Shown: piece after piece, positions 12,660-24,012 of the stretch
How the letters are laid out: each line of letters begins with the position of its first letter
How positions within the stretch are numbered: the first letter of the stretch is position 1
Program-made: the position numbers and the translations under genes
The notes under the pieces: model-generated
Database searches by the model: none
What the model saw: the letters and a program-made list of their open reading frames with translations, nothing else
Told to the model about the DNA's origin: nothing
Assembly (NCBI GenBank): GCA_007115705.1
Contig: QXEO01000339.1
Span: forward strand, 2,994,191-3,058,190
DNA length: 64,000 nt
Direction: 5' to 3'
Source: Dactylis glomerata
Lineage: Eukaryota > Streptophyta > Magnoliopsida > Poales > Poaceae

Positions 12660-13010
12660 TTATCTCAGTTTTAGCTATGTGTTTAGGCGGCACAATGTAA
12701 TGGAAGGAAGTTCCATGATGGATTTGGATGAGTTCCAAAGTTAAGACATTGTGATGGATTCTACAACAAAGGTTGAGTATATGGCTGCTTTAGAAGTAGC
12801 AAAAGAGGGCATTTGTATCAAGAAGTTTGTTATCAAACTAGGTGTAGTTCCAAGTGGGCTATTACTATGAAGATCTATTGTGCGACAATAGTGACAACAT
12901 AATTTTAGCTAAAGGAACTAAGGTCTCACCTAAGGACCAAATTTATACCCAACTATCTCATTTGAGAATGAGTGATGCGTAGAGACGCAAAGATATGCAA
13001 ATACACACAG
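12660..13010 (+). pseudogene. F RNase H remnant
   Basis: A frame near 12750-12850 reads DSTTKVEYMAALEVAKEG, the family block DSTTEAEYIAA, with a VIKLGVVP-like end. A CDNSDNIILAKG segment near 12880 carries a catalytic Asp. It is truncated and shifted. In copia elements this domain degrades the RNA template during cDNA synthesis. Confidence 0.8.
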
Positions 13011-13125
13011 AACTGAAAGTGTCAGATCTGGAGATCAGATTAACCACATGCAACGCGTACAGATAACACGTAAATGCCATAAGTGTTATATACGCAAGTA
13101 TCAACTAGATTATTGACTCTAGTGC

Positions 13126-13136
13126 AAGTGGGAGAC
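13126..13136 (+). promoter_or_regulatory. F polypurine tract
   Basis: AAGTGGGAGAC immediately precedes the 3' LTR; this is the standard BARE-type plus-strand primer. Confidence 0.85.
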
Positions 13137-14828
13137 TGAAGGGAATATGCCCGAGAGGCAATAATAAAGTGGTTATTATCATATTCCATGTTTATGATAA
13201 ATGTTTATTTCTCATGCTAGAATTGTATTAATCGGAAACATTAATACTTGTGTGATTAATAAACTAAAAGGTTCCTAGTAAAGCCTCTCTTTTATACTAG
13301 CTCATTGATTAACCAATGATCAAGGTTTCCTGATCATGAACATTGGATGTTGTTAATAACGAGGTCATATCATTAGAAGAATGATGTGATGAACACTCAC
13401 ACCCATAGTACGAATAGTAGTATGATCAAGTCATCAAGTTTCATTGCTATATCAAACTCATATGAAATAGTTCTAATCCTCAGACCATGAGATCATGTTA
13501 ATCACTGATACCGGAAGACTGCTTTGATGATATCAAACATCACACCGTAACAGGGTGATTATAAAGGTTTATTTGGGTATTCTGAAAGTATTAGTTGAGG
13601 CTCATGGATCAAGAGTGGAATTTGTCCGACCCGATGACGGGAAGATATTCTTTGGGCCCTTCTCGGTGATATTGCATTGAAATCGCTTGCAAGTATGTGA
13701 CTAGGTCACGAGAATGCATTATCACGGAACAAGTAAAGAGACTTGTCGGGAACGAGATCGAACTAGGTATGGTTGATACCAAATGATCGGATCTCGGATA
13801 AGTAATAATATCGCAAGACAAAAGGAATTAACTATGTTCGTTATTGGTTCACACGATCACTAGTTCATCGTCGAGTAAGTGGGAGTCGCCATGGATTTCT
13901 AGATCCTGCTGATGATTATTGATCGGAGAGGAGTCTCGATCATGTCCATGTTATTCACGAACCGTAGGGTGACACACTTAAGGTTCGCCGTTGTTTTTGA
14001 GTGGATACGATACTCCGATTGAATTACAGGACATCATGAGGATTGTTTCAGAAAAGCACCAAAACTATTTCGGCATATCGAAATAACTCAAGGGGGTATT
14101 TGTTAATGTTTGTTAATTGATTGAATTAACAAATATTAAAGAAATAAAAATGTTTTATTAAATCAATTAGTGTGAATTTTAATTAGCATGAATGTCATGC
14201 AAAATTAAATGGGGGGGGGGGTTACCTCATGTTGATGAGGGGGTTACCACCATGAAGAGGGGGTTACCACCATGAAGAGGAGGAGAATTTCTCCTAGGGG
14301 CTGTGCACACCCCCTTGGGGCCTCCCCCTCCTCTCCTATAAAAGGCCCCCCTTTCCTCCATGTTCATGCTTGCTTGATCCTTCCCCTCTCCCGCAAAGTT
14401 GCCGCCCCAAATCCATCTTAGCTTATCGAAGCTCTGCCGGATTGTTAGTTCATAGTTCATACACTTGGAGAAGTGTGTGTGGAGTGTCCGGTGGATCCCC
14501 TCTTCTGCTACCCCGCTGGACCGTGGGCGTGGAGGAGACGACGACAAGCCGAACGTGTGACTGAGTATGGAGGCGCCGCCGGTTGTGGCGCCTTGTACAC
14601 GATCTTGAGATCGTCAAGTGAACAAAACGTCGACTATGTCAAGTGAACGACTATGTCGACTACGTGCGTCTTCGTTGAGTCTCCATCGACAACGTTTGTG
14701 CGGGAACGTAATCCCCGCTTCCGGTCTTCGAGGGTTAGTTCTCCGTTGCTACCATCTCGTAGAATTTTCTTGGCTAGTTTGTGTTCATGCGTAGGAATTT
14801 TTTTGTTTTCCATGCTACGAACCCATCA
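13137..14828 (+). repeat. F 3' LTR (1692 bp)
   Basis: Full-length LTR copy. Beyond the part shared with the 5' LTR it contains an AT-rich segment with an interrupted inverted repeat of TTTGTTAAT at about 14100-14135. A run of eleven G at about 14211-14221, a 16-base direct repeat GGGGGTTACCACCATG-like near 14236-14275 and a TATA box follow. Confidence 0.9.
14337..14345 (+). promoter_or_regulatory. F 3' LTR TATA box
   Basis: TATAAAAGG in a C-rich context. The equivalent region is deleted from the 5' LTR. Confidence 0.65.
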
Positions 14829-14834
14829 GTGCAT

Positions 14835-16379
14835 TGATGTCTACGCACTTCTATCCTTGTAGACACTTGTTGGGCCTCCAAGTGCAGAGGTTTGTAGAAT
14901 AGCAGCAAGTTTCCCTTAAGTGGATCACCCAAGGTTTATCGAACTCAGGGAGGTTAGAGGTCAAAGCTACCCCTCTCAAGCAACCCTACAATTACGATAC
15001 AGAAAGTCTCTTGTGTCCCCAACACACCCAATGCACTTGTCAAATGTATAGGTGCACTAGTTTGGCGAAGAGATAGTGAAATACAAGTGGTATAGATGAT
15101 TATAAGTAGTAAATACAATCTGGAATAAAAATCGCTGCGAGCAAACATGTAACAAAACAGCAAGTAAACGGTGTGCAAAGCTTGGAAACAAGGCCTAGGG
15201 ATCATACTTTCACTAGTGGACACACTCCCAACAATATAACATGATTGAACAAATAAACAACTTCTCTCCACTATGGTACTCTGAATTACTCTCCTATTGA
15301 ATAACACTAATCATTGTGTAGTGGCTACAGAAGCACCCCTTAAAGTTCATCAAGTACTTGACAAACACCACTCATAGAGATATCCAAATCAAAGCACAAC
15401 TCAAGATAGATATTATTGCAACTTAAACCAAGTACTAACACGGTGCACACACTGTCAACATTACACCATGAAAGGAGGAATAGATCACTTCAATACTATC
15501 ATAGTAATAATTACTCTCATAATCCACAAGAGATCACAATCATAGCCTAAACCAAGTACCACCATGATGCACGCACTGTCACCGTTACACCATGGCAGGA
15601 GGAATAGATTACTTTAATAACACCACTAGAGTACACATAATATCTGAATAATAACATCTACTTGTTCAACATGATACAAAGCTCACGATCACATAAAGAT
15701 CACATCATGGGAGAGAGAGGTGAACCACATAGCTACCGGTAGAGCCCTCAGCCCCGGGGATGAACTACTCCCTCCTCATCATAGGAGACAGCAAGGTTGA
15801 TGGAGATGGCGGTGAGGTCGATGGAGACCGATGGAGATGGCGATGGAGACCGATGAAGATGGCTCCGGGGGCACTTCCCCGTCCCGGCAGGGTGCCGAAA
15901 CAGAGACTTCTGTCCCCTGAAGTTCATCGACGGCGGCGGCGGAACTGTGGAACTCTTTCTGGAAAATTGCCGAATCCCCTAGGGTTTTCCGTCCCGAGGC
16001 TTTATATAGGTGAAGGGGCATCGTCAGAGGGGGAGCCAGGCGCCCTCACACAGGGCTCGCGCGGCCAGGGGCCTGGCCGCGCCACCCCTATGTGTGGGGC
16101 CCTGGTGGCCCCACTCCTTCTCTCCTTTGGATCTCTGGAAGCTTCCGGGTAAAATAAGACTTCAGGAACTTGTTTCGTCCAATTCCGAGAATATTTCCTG
16201 TGTATCACTTCTGAAACACAAAAACAGCAGAAAACAGGGAACTGGCACTATGGCGACTTGTTAATAGGTTAGTTCCGGAAAATGCATAAAAGTGCCACGA
16301 AGTGTAACGAAACAATAGGCAAATGGTGTAAAAACAAGCATGGAGCATCAAAAATTATAGATACGTTGGAGACGTATCA
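14835..16379 (-). repeat. S 3' LTR (1545 bp)
   Basis: Downstream LTR on the minus strand. A TATATAAAG-type box lies at about 16001-16008 (minus strand). It has 16 bases near 15280-15300 that are missing from the other LTR. Confidence 0.93.
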
Positions 16380-16394
16380 AGCATCCCCAAGCTT
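16380..16394 (-). promoter_or_regulatory. S polypurine tract
   Basis: On the minus strand AAGCTTGGGGATGCT abuts the 3' LTR, preceded by CTACTCGAGGACGAGCAGG, the usual context in this group. Copies of the 14-base core GCATCCCCAAGCTT (plus strand) also occur inside the element at 18247-18260 and 18303-18316. Confidence 0.85.
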
Positions 16395-18975
16395 AACTCC
16401 TGCTCGTCCTCGAGTAGGTAAGTGATAACAAAAGAATAATTTTTGAGGTGACATGCACCTACACAATCTTGATCATATAAGTAAGCATTTGTGAGCTGGG
16501 ATCATAAGAACTTAAAACATGGGCATGAAGATATAATCATGACAATAAGAAACTTAGCAACCATGATGTAAACATGAAAATGAACACAAACAAAAGATCA
16601 TGAATAATGAAACAATGAAAGTCAAACGTGTGTTCAAATCATAAGGAAAAACATACAAATGGTTTTCAGCTTGTCCTTCATGGAGAGCAAAACATAAATG
16701 CATAGGACACCTTCAAGTTTAAGAGGGCGACTAGATACACATAATTTAAGAACAAGTGAAACCATAGTCATGAATCAATCAATGATAAACTTTGGGACAA
16801 TGCACATTATACTCAGAATGACAACTATGCTCTCTTAATGGTGCATAAAGATAGAAGGTGGAGACTCAACATAAAAGTAAAAGAAAGGCCCTTCGCAGAG
16901 GGAAGCAGTGATTAAACATGTGCTAGAGCTTTTCATTTGTAAAACAGAGAGATAAAAATTGGTTTTGAGAGGTGGTTGTCTTTGTCAACGACTGGCAATG
17001 GGATTCTTACTATCTTCCATACAAAAATGAAGCAAGTTTTTGAGAGAGAGAGATTGGCACTTTTGTGCTCTTTTATAAAGCTTGGCACTCCTCCCCACCT
17101 TTTTTCCTTTCACAAACCATGGCTAACCGATTCCATCGGGTGCCCACCAACATTCACATTCCTTGGAGGAGTGCCTTTTTTCTTTCTTTTTTTCTCTTTT
17201 TTTTTTCTTTTTGGAATAAGCAATATGGAAGATAGCAAATCCGACCACTACGTCCCCATGAGCTGAAAACAGTGTCACAAAATGAGAAGTGTTTTGAAGG
17301 TTTTTGAAAGGTAGCACATGAAAATTTTACTTTGGAATGGCTTACAAATACCATGCATAGGAATTTATAGTGGACACAATGGCAAACTTGGTTTTTGGGA
17401 GTTTGATGCACGAGTAGAGCTCATACTCAGTACAAAATGAGGGCTAGCAAAAGACTGGGAGCGACCAACTAAGAGAGCAATAATGGCCATAATCATGCAA
17501 AGCGACAAAGCAACATTAAAAGAAGCATAAGATGGCATCTAAAGTTAAAAATTAAATGATCATAGAGGCAATAGGTGACTTATTTTTGTAGTCAACATGT
17601 GTGAGCATGTGCCAAGTCAACCCAAATAAAGCATCAAGGAGAAAACCAAAATAATGCTTCCAAATAATTAAAACAACGCATGATTTTTTTCAAAGGCTCA
17701 TTAAGCAATCTCAATTATTTGAGGCAAGTCATGCTACAGCAAAACCACTAAGCATACTATCAAAAAGACATCAAGCACGACATGCAAAAGCCTAGGCCGC
17801 AGTCTACACAATCTCCTTCTTGTACCACTTTTTTGCACAAAGCTTTTTCTCTTTTCCAACACCATTCAAACTTTTTTAATCCAACTCTTTTGAGGAAAAC
17901 CAACATGGTCCAGAGGCAAAAATACACCTTGATAAATAAATATAAGAAGATCTGAACACAAATCAAGGCGAAAACGAAAACCAAAAGCAGTAACAGAAAA
18001 AGAGAACACTCATTGAAACGATAAGAGTGAAAAACGGAGTGTTCTTGGCAAATGAAAAACGAGTTCATCTCCTCCAAAAGAAACATGATGTGATCTAACT
18101 ATTTATTGCAGCAAGCAAAACTAAACTAATAAAGAAAACTAAAAGAACTGACGCTCCAAGAAAAACACATTGTGCATGAAGCAATAAAAATATAGTGTTT
18201 TGAAAGGTGACCTGATTTTTGCCGATGAAGAAGGGGTGCCTCGGGGGCATCCCCAAGCTTTGACGCTTGTACTTCTTGGATATTTCTTGGGGTGATGCAT
18301 GGGCATCCCCAAGCTTGAGCTATTGTCCATTCTTCATCTCATCTCATCATTCTCCAATCCCTACACTTGAAAACTTCCTTCATACAAAACTAAACACAAT
18401 TCTATTAGCAACATTAGTGTAAGCATAACATATAATCAATCCTCTTTTTGCTTCAAGTTTCAACTCAAAACCACCACATATATAGCAAATACTACTGTAG
18501 CAACTTCTCTAAAAGTTCCATGATCAAAAGAACTCAAAAGAAAGCGATAAAGTGGCAAACACAAATATTGGCAGAAATCTGTCAAAACTGAACAGCTGAC
18601 AAAGGTCGAATTTTTCAGGGGTTTTCTGTTGCTCAAATCAAAAAGTGTTCAACTAAGAAAAGTTTGGATATAACCTGGGGCATATGCACAAGAAATCGCA
18701 GGTCCAAAAGATATACAGAGAATTTTCACGAATTTTTCGGTGCAGCACCGAAAACTGTTTCAGGACAGCAACATCCCCAAATCTTACCTCACTCAAATTA
18801 GAGGCTTCTCTTGGCACAACAATGAAATAAAAAGGATAAGGAGCGGTTATTACAGTAGTAATGACTTCTAAGACTCAAATAAAAGAAAAAGTACTAAAAA
18901 TAAAACAATGGGTTATCTCCCAAGAGTGCTTTTCTTTAACACCTTTGAGCTAGGCGCAGTAATTTGCAAAGATGC
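16395..18975. other. S 3' non-coding region
   Basis: About 2.6 kb between the gag-like frame and the polypurine tract with no supported ORF. Large parts are shared with element E (for example 17400-18960 matches about 45590-47130), while 16920-17390 is specific to S. A T-rich tract at 17170-17210 and two internal polypurine-tract copies are the only marked features. Confidence 0.75.
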
Positions 18976-19746
18976 TCATGTGGGCGCCATATAAGAGCTT
19001 GAGGCAAAGGCGCCATATAGGAACTTAAAGCAATAGAGAGCATCAAAAAGCAAGTATGGAACACATTTAAATCTAAACCACTTCCTATAAAAGATAGTCT
19101 TGTAAAGAGACAAGTCATAAAAGCGCAAAGCAAAAAGCATAGGAAGGCAAAACAAGTACAACTTCAAGAATTGCAACATAAAGAGGGAAAACTCAATATT
19201 GTTGAGATCCATCAAACCATGTTTCCCTCTCTCATAGTAACTTTCAGTAGCATCATGAATAGAACTAACAATATAACTATCACATAAAGCATCCCTATCA
19301 TGAGCCACATGCATAAAAGGATTAATACTCCCTACATGAACAATAGTAGTAGGAGCAGATTCAACAGAATAATTATTCTCATCACCATAATCATCAAAAA
19401 TATGAGGCTTATTGTAATCATAACTAATTTTCTCCTCAAAAGTAGGTGAACTGAAAATATTATACCCATCATCACAAGCTAGAGAACTACTATGTCGCAA
19501 AGCATACTCATCAAACATATCATCATAAGAAGGAACATGGATAGCACTAATGGTACAACAATTATTAACCTTAGAATTGGTACCAAAAAGATTTTCAATA
19601 TCAAAAGTAGAGTGCTTTTCCCAATCATGATCACTAACATAGGTAACAGGCATAGGAACATCATCCCAATCAGAATTATCATAATCTATAGCAGGATCAT
19701 AACGCTTAGGGGAAGATACCGTGTCCTCTCGCCTCTTACTCCTCTT

Positions 19747-19779
<33 letters not shown>

Positions 19780-21480
19780 CTTCTTACTCTCTCCTTTAGG
19801 AGGGAGAGACTTGAAGGGCATCTTCTCCACATATTCTTTAGGAGGGAAAGGCATCTTCTCCACATAATCTGACTTGCTGACAGAAACAACAGAAGAAACT
19901 TTGGAGGATTCCTCCTCTCTATTAATAAGATTGAAACATCTATTAGTCCTATCATAGCTTGGCAAAACATCATGTTTAATAAGATCTTGTAAGTAAGTAT
20001 TTGGGAGGCAATCTTTAGCACAATAGAGATGACAACCATGAAGGGTGCTATTAAGATCAACATCATTCATGTCTACCAAAGCAATCTTTCTAGATATCTC
20101 TTCACAATTCAAAAACAAAGTAAGCTCATCATACTGATTGAAAGTAATCTTATCATCACAATACAAATCTGCGGTACTCGTTCGATTAATTGGGCATTGA
20201 AAATTAATGTGCCCCTTTTCACCGCAAAATTCACAAAGAAAAGGATAAAGCTCACAAACCCATTCACCAAGCACATCTAGATCCTTGAGCCACATGCTGG
20301 TTTCTTCATTTGCATGGGTGATGCAATAATCTTCCTTGTTGTAACTCTATTCACAAGGTCTATGTATTCCACAAAAATTAACATGCTTATAAGAAATAGT
20401 ACTTTTAGAAGTTTGAGCATGTTTATTGCAATCATCAATAACAATATCACTTTCTATGCAAGTATCCTTAAAAGGTTCATGATACACGTCCCCATTTCCT
20501 TTAGGAACATTTATATGGGAAGCAAAGGCTTTAAAGCAATCAACCATAATTTGAGGATCAAGACCATACTTAGCACTAAGCTCTTGAAAATTAGCAGTTT
20601 CAACGAAAGACTTAATGCAATCAAACTCGTAATTCATACCTGATCCTTTACCTTTGTCGCTATCCTAACCTTCAATATTGTTTTGAATTGTTTCAAGCAG
20701 ACCCCACTTGGTGTCGACATCCTTGCTTGTGAAAGACCCATCAAAGCATGCATCTAGATAGTCCTTGTAATGTCCTGAAAGCCTTGCATAAAAATTAATA
20801 ATAATAATATTACGGGGAAGATCATGAATAGGACATTTATGCATTAGTAACTTCAATCTTCCCCATGCTTGGGCAATGCTTTCTCCCTCATGAGGCCAAA
20901 AGTTATATATCCGATTACGATCTTTATGAATTTCACTTGGAGGATAAAACTTGGAATAAAAGAGAGACACAATTTCCTCCCATGCAATAGATGGACCATC
21001 TTCAAGCAGCCGATACCATTCATCAGCTCTGCCTTTCAGTGACAAAGAGAATAGCTTCTTCTTAACTTGGTTCATTGAAATACCTGCACACTGGAACAAC
21101 TCGCATAATTCATGTATAAAAAGCAAATGATCACCAGGATGGACAGTTCCATCTCCTAAATAGCAGTTATTCTTAACATGATCAACAATTTTCATAGGTA
21201 TTTTAAAAGGATGAGGAGCACAAGCATCATTAGAAACATCACATATGGGAGATAAAATATCATCAGAGCAAACTTTCTCCACTAAAGCTGGGGGACTAAA
21301 AATATCATACTTAACAAAACCAGCTTCCCCAAGCTTAGACTTTTCTATAGCATTAGCATTAACGGTATTCAAAGCATTCGTACTAATAACATTGTTATGC
21401 GAAATAAGCTCCAAAGGATTTTCAATTTTCTCTTCAAATCTAAAATCAGGAAAAAGACTAAAGAACTCTTTGTTTTCCAT
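18976..21480 (-). pseudogene. gag: S gag-like protein, one frame with two stops
   Basis: A single minus-strand reading frame of 835 codons starts at ATG 21480. It is broken by TAG at 20665-20667 and TAG at 20347-20349; the three open pieces are exactly in phase. The first piece (271 codons) carries the capsid-type region, with GRADEWYRLL, WEEIVSLFYSKFYPP and a SIAQAWGRLK segment, as in Athila gag. The third piece has a CCHC zinc knuckle (Cys-x2-Cys-x4-His-x4-Cys) at its residues 21-34. The second piece ends in a Lys tract encoded by a CTT repeat region shared with the third. The C-terminal 150 residues are hydrophobic and unlike protease. Gag would assemble particles and bind RNA; this copy is interrupted. 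Confidence 0.85.
19744..19776 (+). repeat. (CTT)11 microsatellite inside S gag
   Basis: Eleven perfect CTT triplets on the plus strand, extended by imperfect ones. On the coding strand it gives a run of about a dozen Lys followed by Arg-rich residues, resembling a nuclear localisation tract. Confidence 0.95.
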
Positions 21481-21592
21481 TAAGCCTAACTAGTGAAAAT
21501 AAAAACAAGAAACAAAAAGATGTAATTGCAAAATCTAAAGGAAATAACTCCGAGCACTCACACAGGATGATGCGAGTACCCTTTACCTTACC

Positions 21593-21610
21593 TCCCCGGC
21601 AACGGTGCCA
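21593..21610 (-). other. S primer binding site (tRNA-Asp type)
   Basis: On the minus strand TGGCACCGTTGCCGGGGA, ten bases inside the 5' LTR, differs at one base from the Athila-type site in element E. Confidence 0.85.
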
Positions 21611-21620
21611 GAAAAGAGCT

Positions 21621-23149
21621 TGATGTCTACGCACTTCTATCCTTATAGACACTTGTTGGGCCTCCAAGTGCAGAGGTTTGTAGAACAGCAGCAAGTTTCC
21701 CTTAAGTGGATCACCCAAGGTTTATCGAACTTAGGGAGGTTAGAGGTCAAAGCTATCCCTCTCAAGCAACCCTGTAATTACGATACAGAAAGTCTCTTGT
21801 GTCCCCAACACACCCAATACACTTGTCAAATATATAGGTGCACTAGTTCGGCGAAGAGATAGTGAAATACAAGTGGTATAGATGATTATAAGTAGTAAAT
21901 ACAATCTGGAATAAAAATCGCTGCGAGCAAACATGTAACAAAACAGCAAGTAAACGGTGTGCAAAGCTTGGAAACAAGGCATAGGGATCATACTTTCACT
22001 AGTGGACACACTCCCAACAATATAACATGATTGAACAAATAAACAACTTCTCTCCACTATGGTACTCTGAATAACACTAATCATTGTGTAGTGGCTACAG
22101 AAGCACCCCTTAAAGTTCATCAAGTACTTGACAAACACCACTCATAGAGATATCCAAATCAAAGCACAACTCAAGATAGATATTATTGCAACTTAAACCA
22201 AGTACTAACACGGTGCACACACTGTCAACATTACACCACGAAAGGAGGAATAGATCACTTCAATACTATCATAGTAATAATTACTCTCATAATCCACAAG
22301 AGATCACAATCATAGCCTAAACCAAGTACCACCATGATGCACGCACTATCACCGTTACACCATGGCAGGAGGAATAGATTACTTTAATAACACCACTAGA
22401 GTACACATAATATCTGAATAATAACATCTACTTGTTCAACATGATACAAAGCTCACGATCACATAAAGATCACATCATGGGAGAGAGAGGTGAACCACAT
22501 AGCTACCGGTAGAGCCCTCAGCCCCGGGGATGAACTACTCCCTCCTCATCATAGGAGACAGCAAGGTTGATGGAGATGGCGGTGAGGTCGATGGAGACCG
22601 ATGGAGATGGCGATGGAGACCGATGGAGATGGCTCCGGGGGCACTTCCCCGTCCCGGCAGGGTGCCAGAACAGAGACTTCTGTCCCCCGAAGTTCATCGA
22701 CGGCGGCGGCGGAACTGCGGAACTCTTTCTGGAAAATTGCCGAATCCCCTAGGGTTTTCCGTCCCGAGGCTTTATATAGGCGAAGGGGCGTCGTCAGAGG
22801 GGGAGCCAGGCGCCCTCACACGGGGCTCGCGCGGCCAGGGGCCTGGCCGTGCCACCCCTGTGTGTGGGGCCCTGGTGGCCCCACTCCTTCTCTCCTTTGG
22901 ATCTCTGGAAGCTTCCGGGTAAAATAAGACTTCAGGAACTTGTTTTGTCCAATTCCGAGAATATTTCCTGTGTATCACTTCTGAAACACAAAAACAGCAG
23001 AAAACAGGGAACTGGCACTGTGGCGACTTGTTAATAGGTTAGTTCTGGAAAATGCATAAAAGTGCCACGAAGTGTAACGAAACAATAGGCAAATGGTGTA
23101 AAAACAAGCATGGAGCATAAAAAATTATAGATACGTTGGAGACGTATCA
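21621..23149 (-). repeat. S 5' LTR (1529 bp)
   Basis: Upstream LTR on the minus strand, nearly identical to 14835-16379, with a TATA-type box at about 22771-22778. Followed directly by the TSD copy TGCAT. Confidence 0.93.
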
Positions 23150-23154
23150 TGCAT

Positions 23155-24012
23155 CCACCGGGATTTTTCTTCGCATTGTAGACATGGAAAATTACTAGCA
23201 GAGCATATCCAGGTGCGTATACTAGGCCACACAGGATGGATCTTGGGGTCTTACCTTCATGATCTATTACTACAATCACGACATTCAAGTTTTGTCGCGA
23301 TGACGCAACTCGAGAATCACAATTTTAACTAGTTCAACCTTGTTTGACTGTTTCAATGTCTAAAATCTTTGAGTTGTTGTTTCAACTAGTCGCAAATCTC
23401 TCCCGATGGGAGTGAAATATCGAGTTTATTTTCTGGTGCTTGACACCGACAATGGACTCGAATTTTTCTTCCTTGTTCTTCTCGAAGTAATTCTTCATCG
23501 GGTGCGCGACCAGCGCTCCCAATGGGAGTAGCCCCCGAGGCTATAGTCGAAAGTTTTTCGAGTATAGGCTCAAGTGTACTGTTATCCCAGCTCCGTCATT
23601 CTTGTACTGGTTTCATCGAGTATGCGATCTATGCTTTTTGATAAGAGTAGCCCCCGGGGCTATAGGTGGGTTCCTTGGAAACAATCATACTCAGATCGTT
23701 TCTTGCACTTATAATTTTGTTGACTTCACTCGATATTCATGACGTCATTGATGGAGTCATTATCTACAATGATTTGACTGAACGCTGACCGTTGCACATG
23801 GGCAGCACAGTAATTTCCCAAGTTTTCTGCCCGTTAGTGGGCTTGCCGCTTCCGCTTCGCGCGCCATGTCATGGCCCACGTTCCTTATTGCAGAAGCTTT
23901 ATAAATGGAGGGACTTGTGTTTTTACTGTTTACTAGTTTGCTATTCCTCTACCGCTGCTTCTTCCTCCTTGCGCTTCCTTTCTCCTCGCAGCCTCAAGCG
24001 TTTCACCCTCGC
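23155..24012. other. A non-coding 3' region and accessory-gene promoter area
   Basis: A's untranslated region resumes after S. Two minus-strand polypurine-tract copies lie at 23528-23539 and 23647-23659. TTTATAAATGG at about 23898-23908 is a plausible plus-strand TATA region for the accessory gene, whose first ATG is at 24013. Confidence 0.5.

Larger units (their letters stand above)
6993..14828 (+). mobile_element. Element F: BARE/Angela-like Ty1/copia retrotransposon, degenerate
   Basis: Both LTRs open TGAAGGGAATATGCCCGAGAGG, close to the BARE-1 terminus, and end ACCCATCA. An initiator tRNA-Met primer site follows the 5' LTR and a purine tract AAGTGGGAGAC precedes the 3' LTR. Fragments of integrase, reverse transcriptase and RNase H appear in the copia order. 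Stops and frameshifts are dense, so the element is inactive. The flanks are gtgtg on the left and gtgca on the right, an imperfect TSD. Confidence 0.93.
14835..23149 (-). mobile_element. Element S: Athila-like, Sabrina/Fatima-type gag-only retrotransposon
   Basis: An 8315-bp minus-strand element bounded by LTRs with TGATAC...CATCA ends on its own strand and flanked by a perfect 5-bp TSD TGCAT (14830-14834 and 23150-23154). The primer site matches tRNA-Asp, as in the Athila group. The only coding region is a gag-like frame with two in-frame stops; no protease, RT or integrase is present, so it is non-autonomous. The LTRs differ by one 16-base indel and about 25 substitutions counted by eye. 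The family name rests on remembered Triticeae LTR termini and is tentative. Confidence 0.9.

Noticed and set aside
15760..16264. ORFs of up to 130 codons in the S LTR, repeated at 22530-22922
   Set aside because: They recur only because both LTRs are copies; several frames are open together in the GC-rich promoter region.
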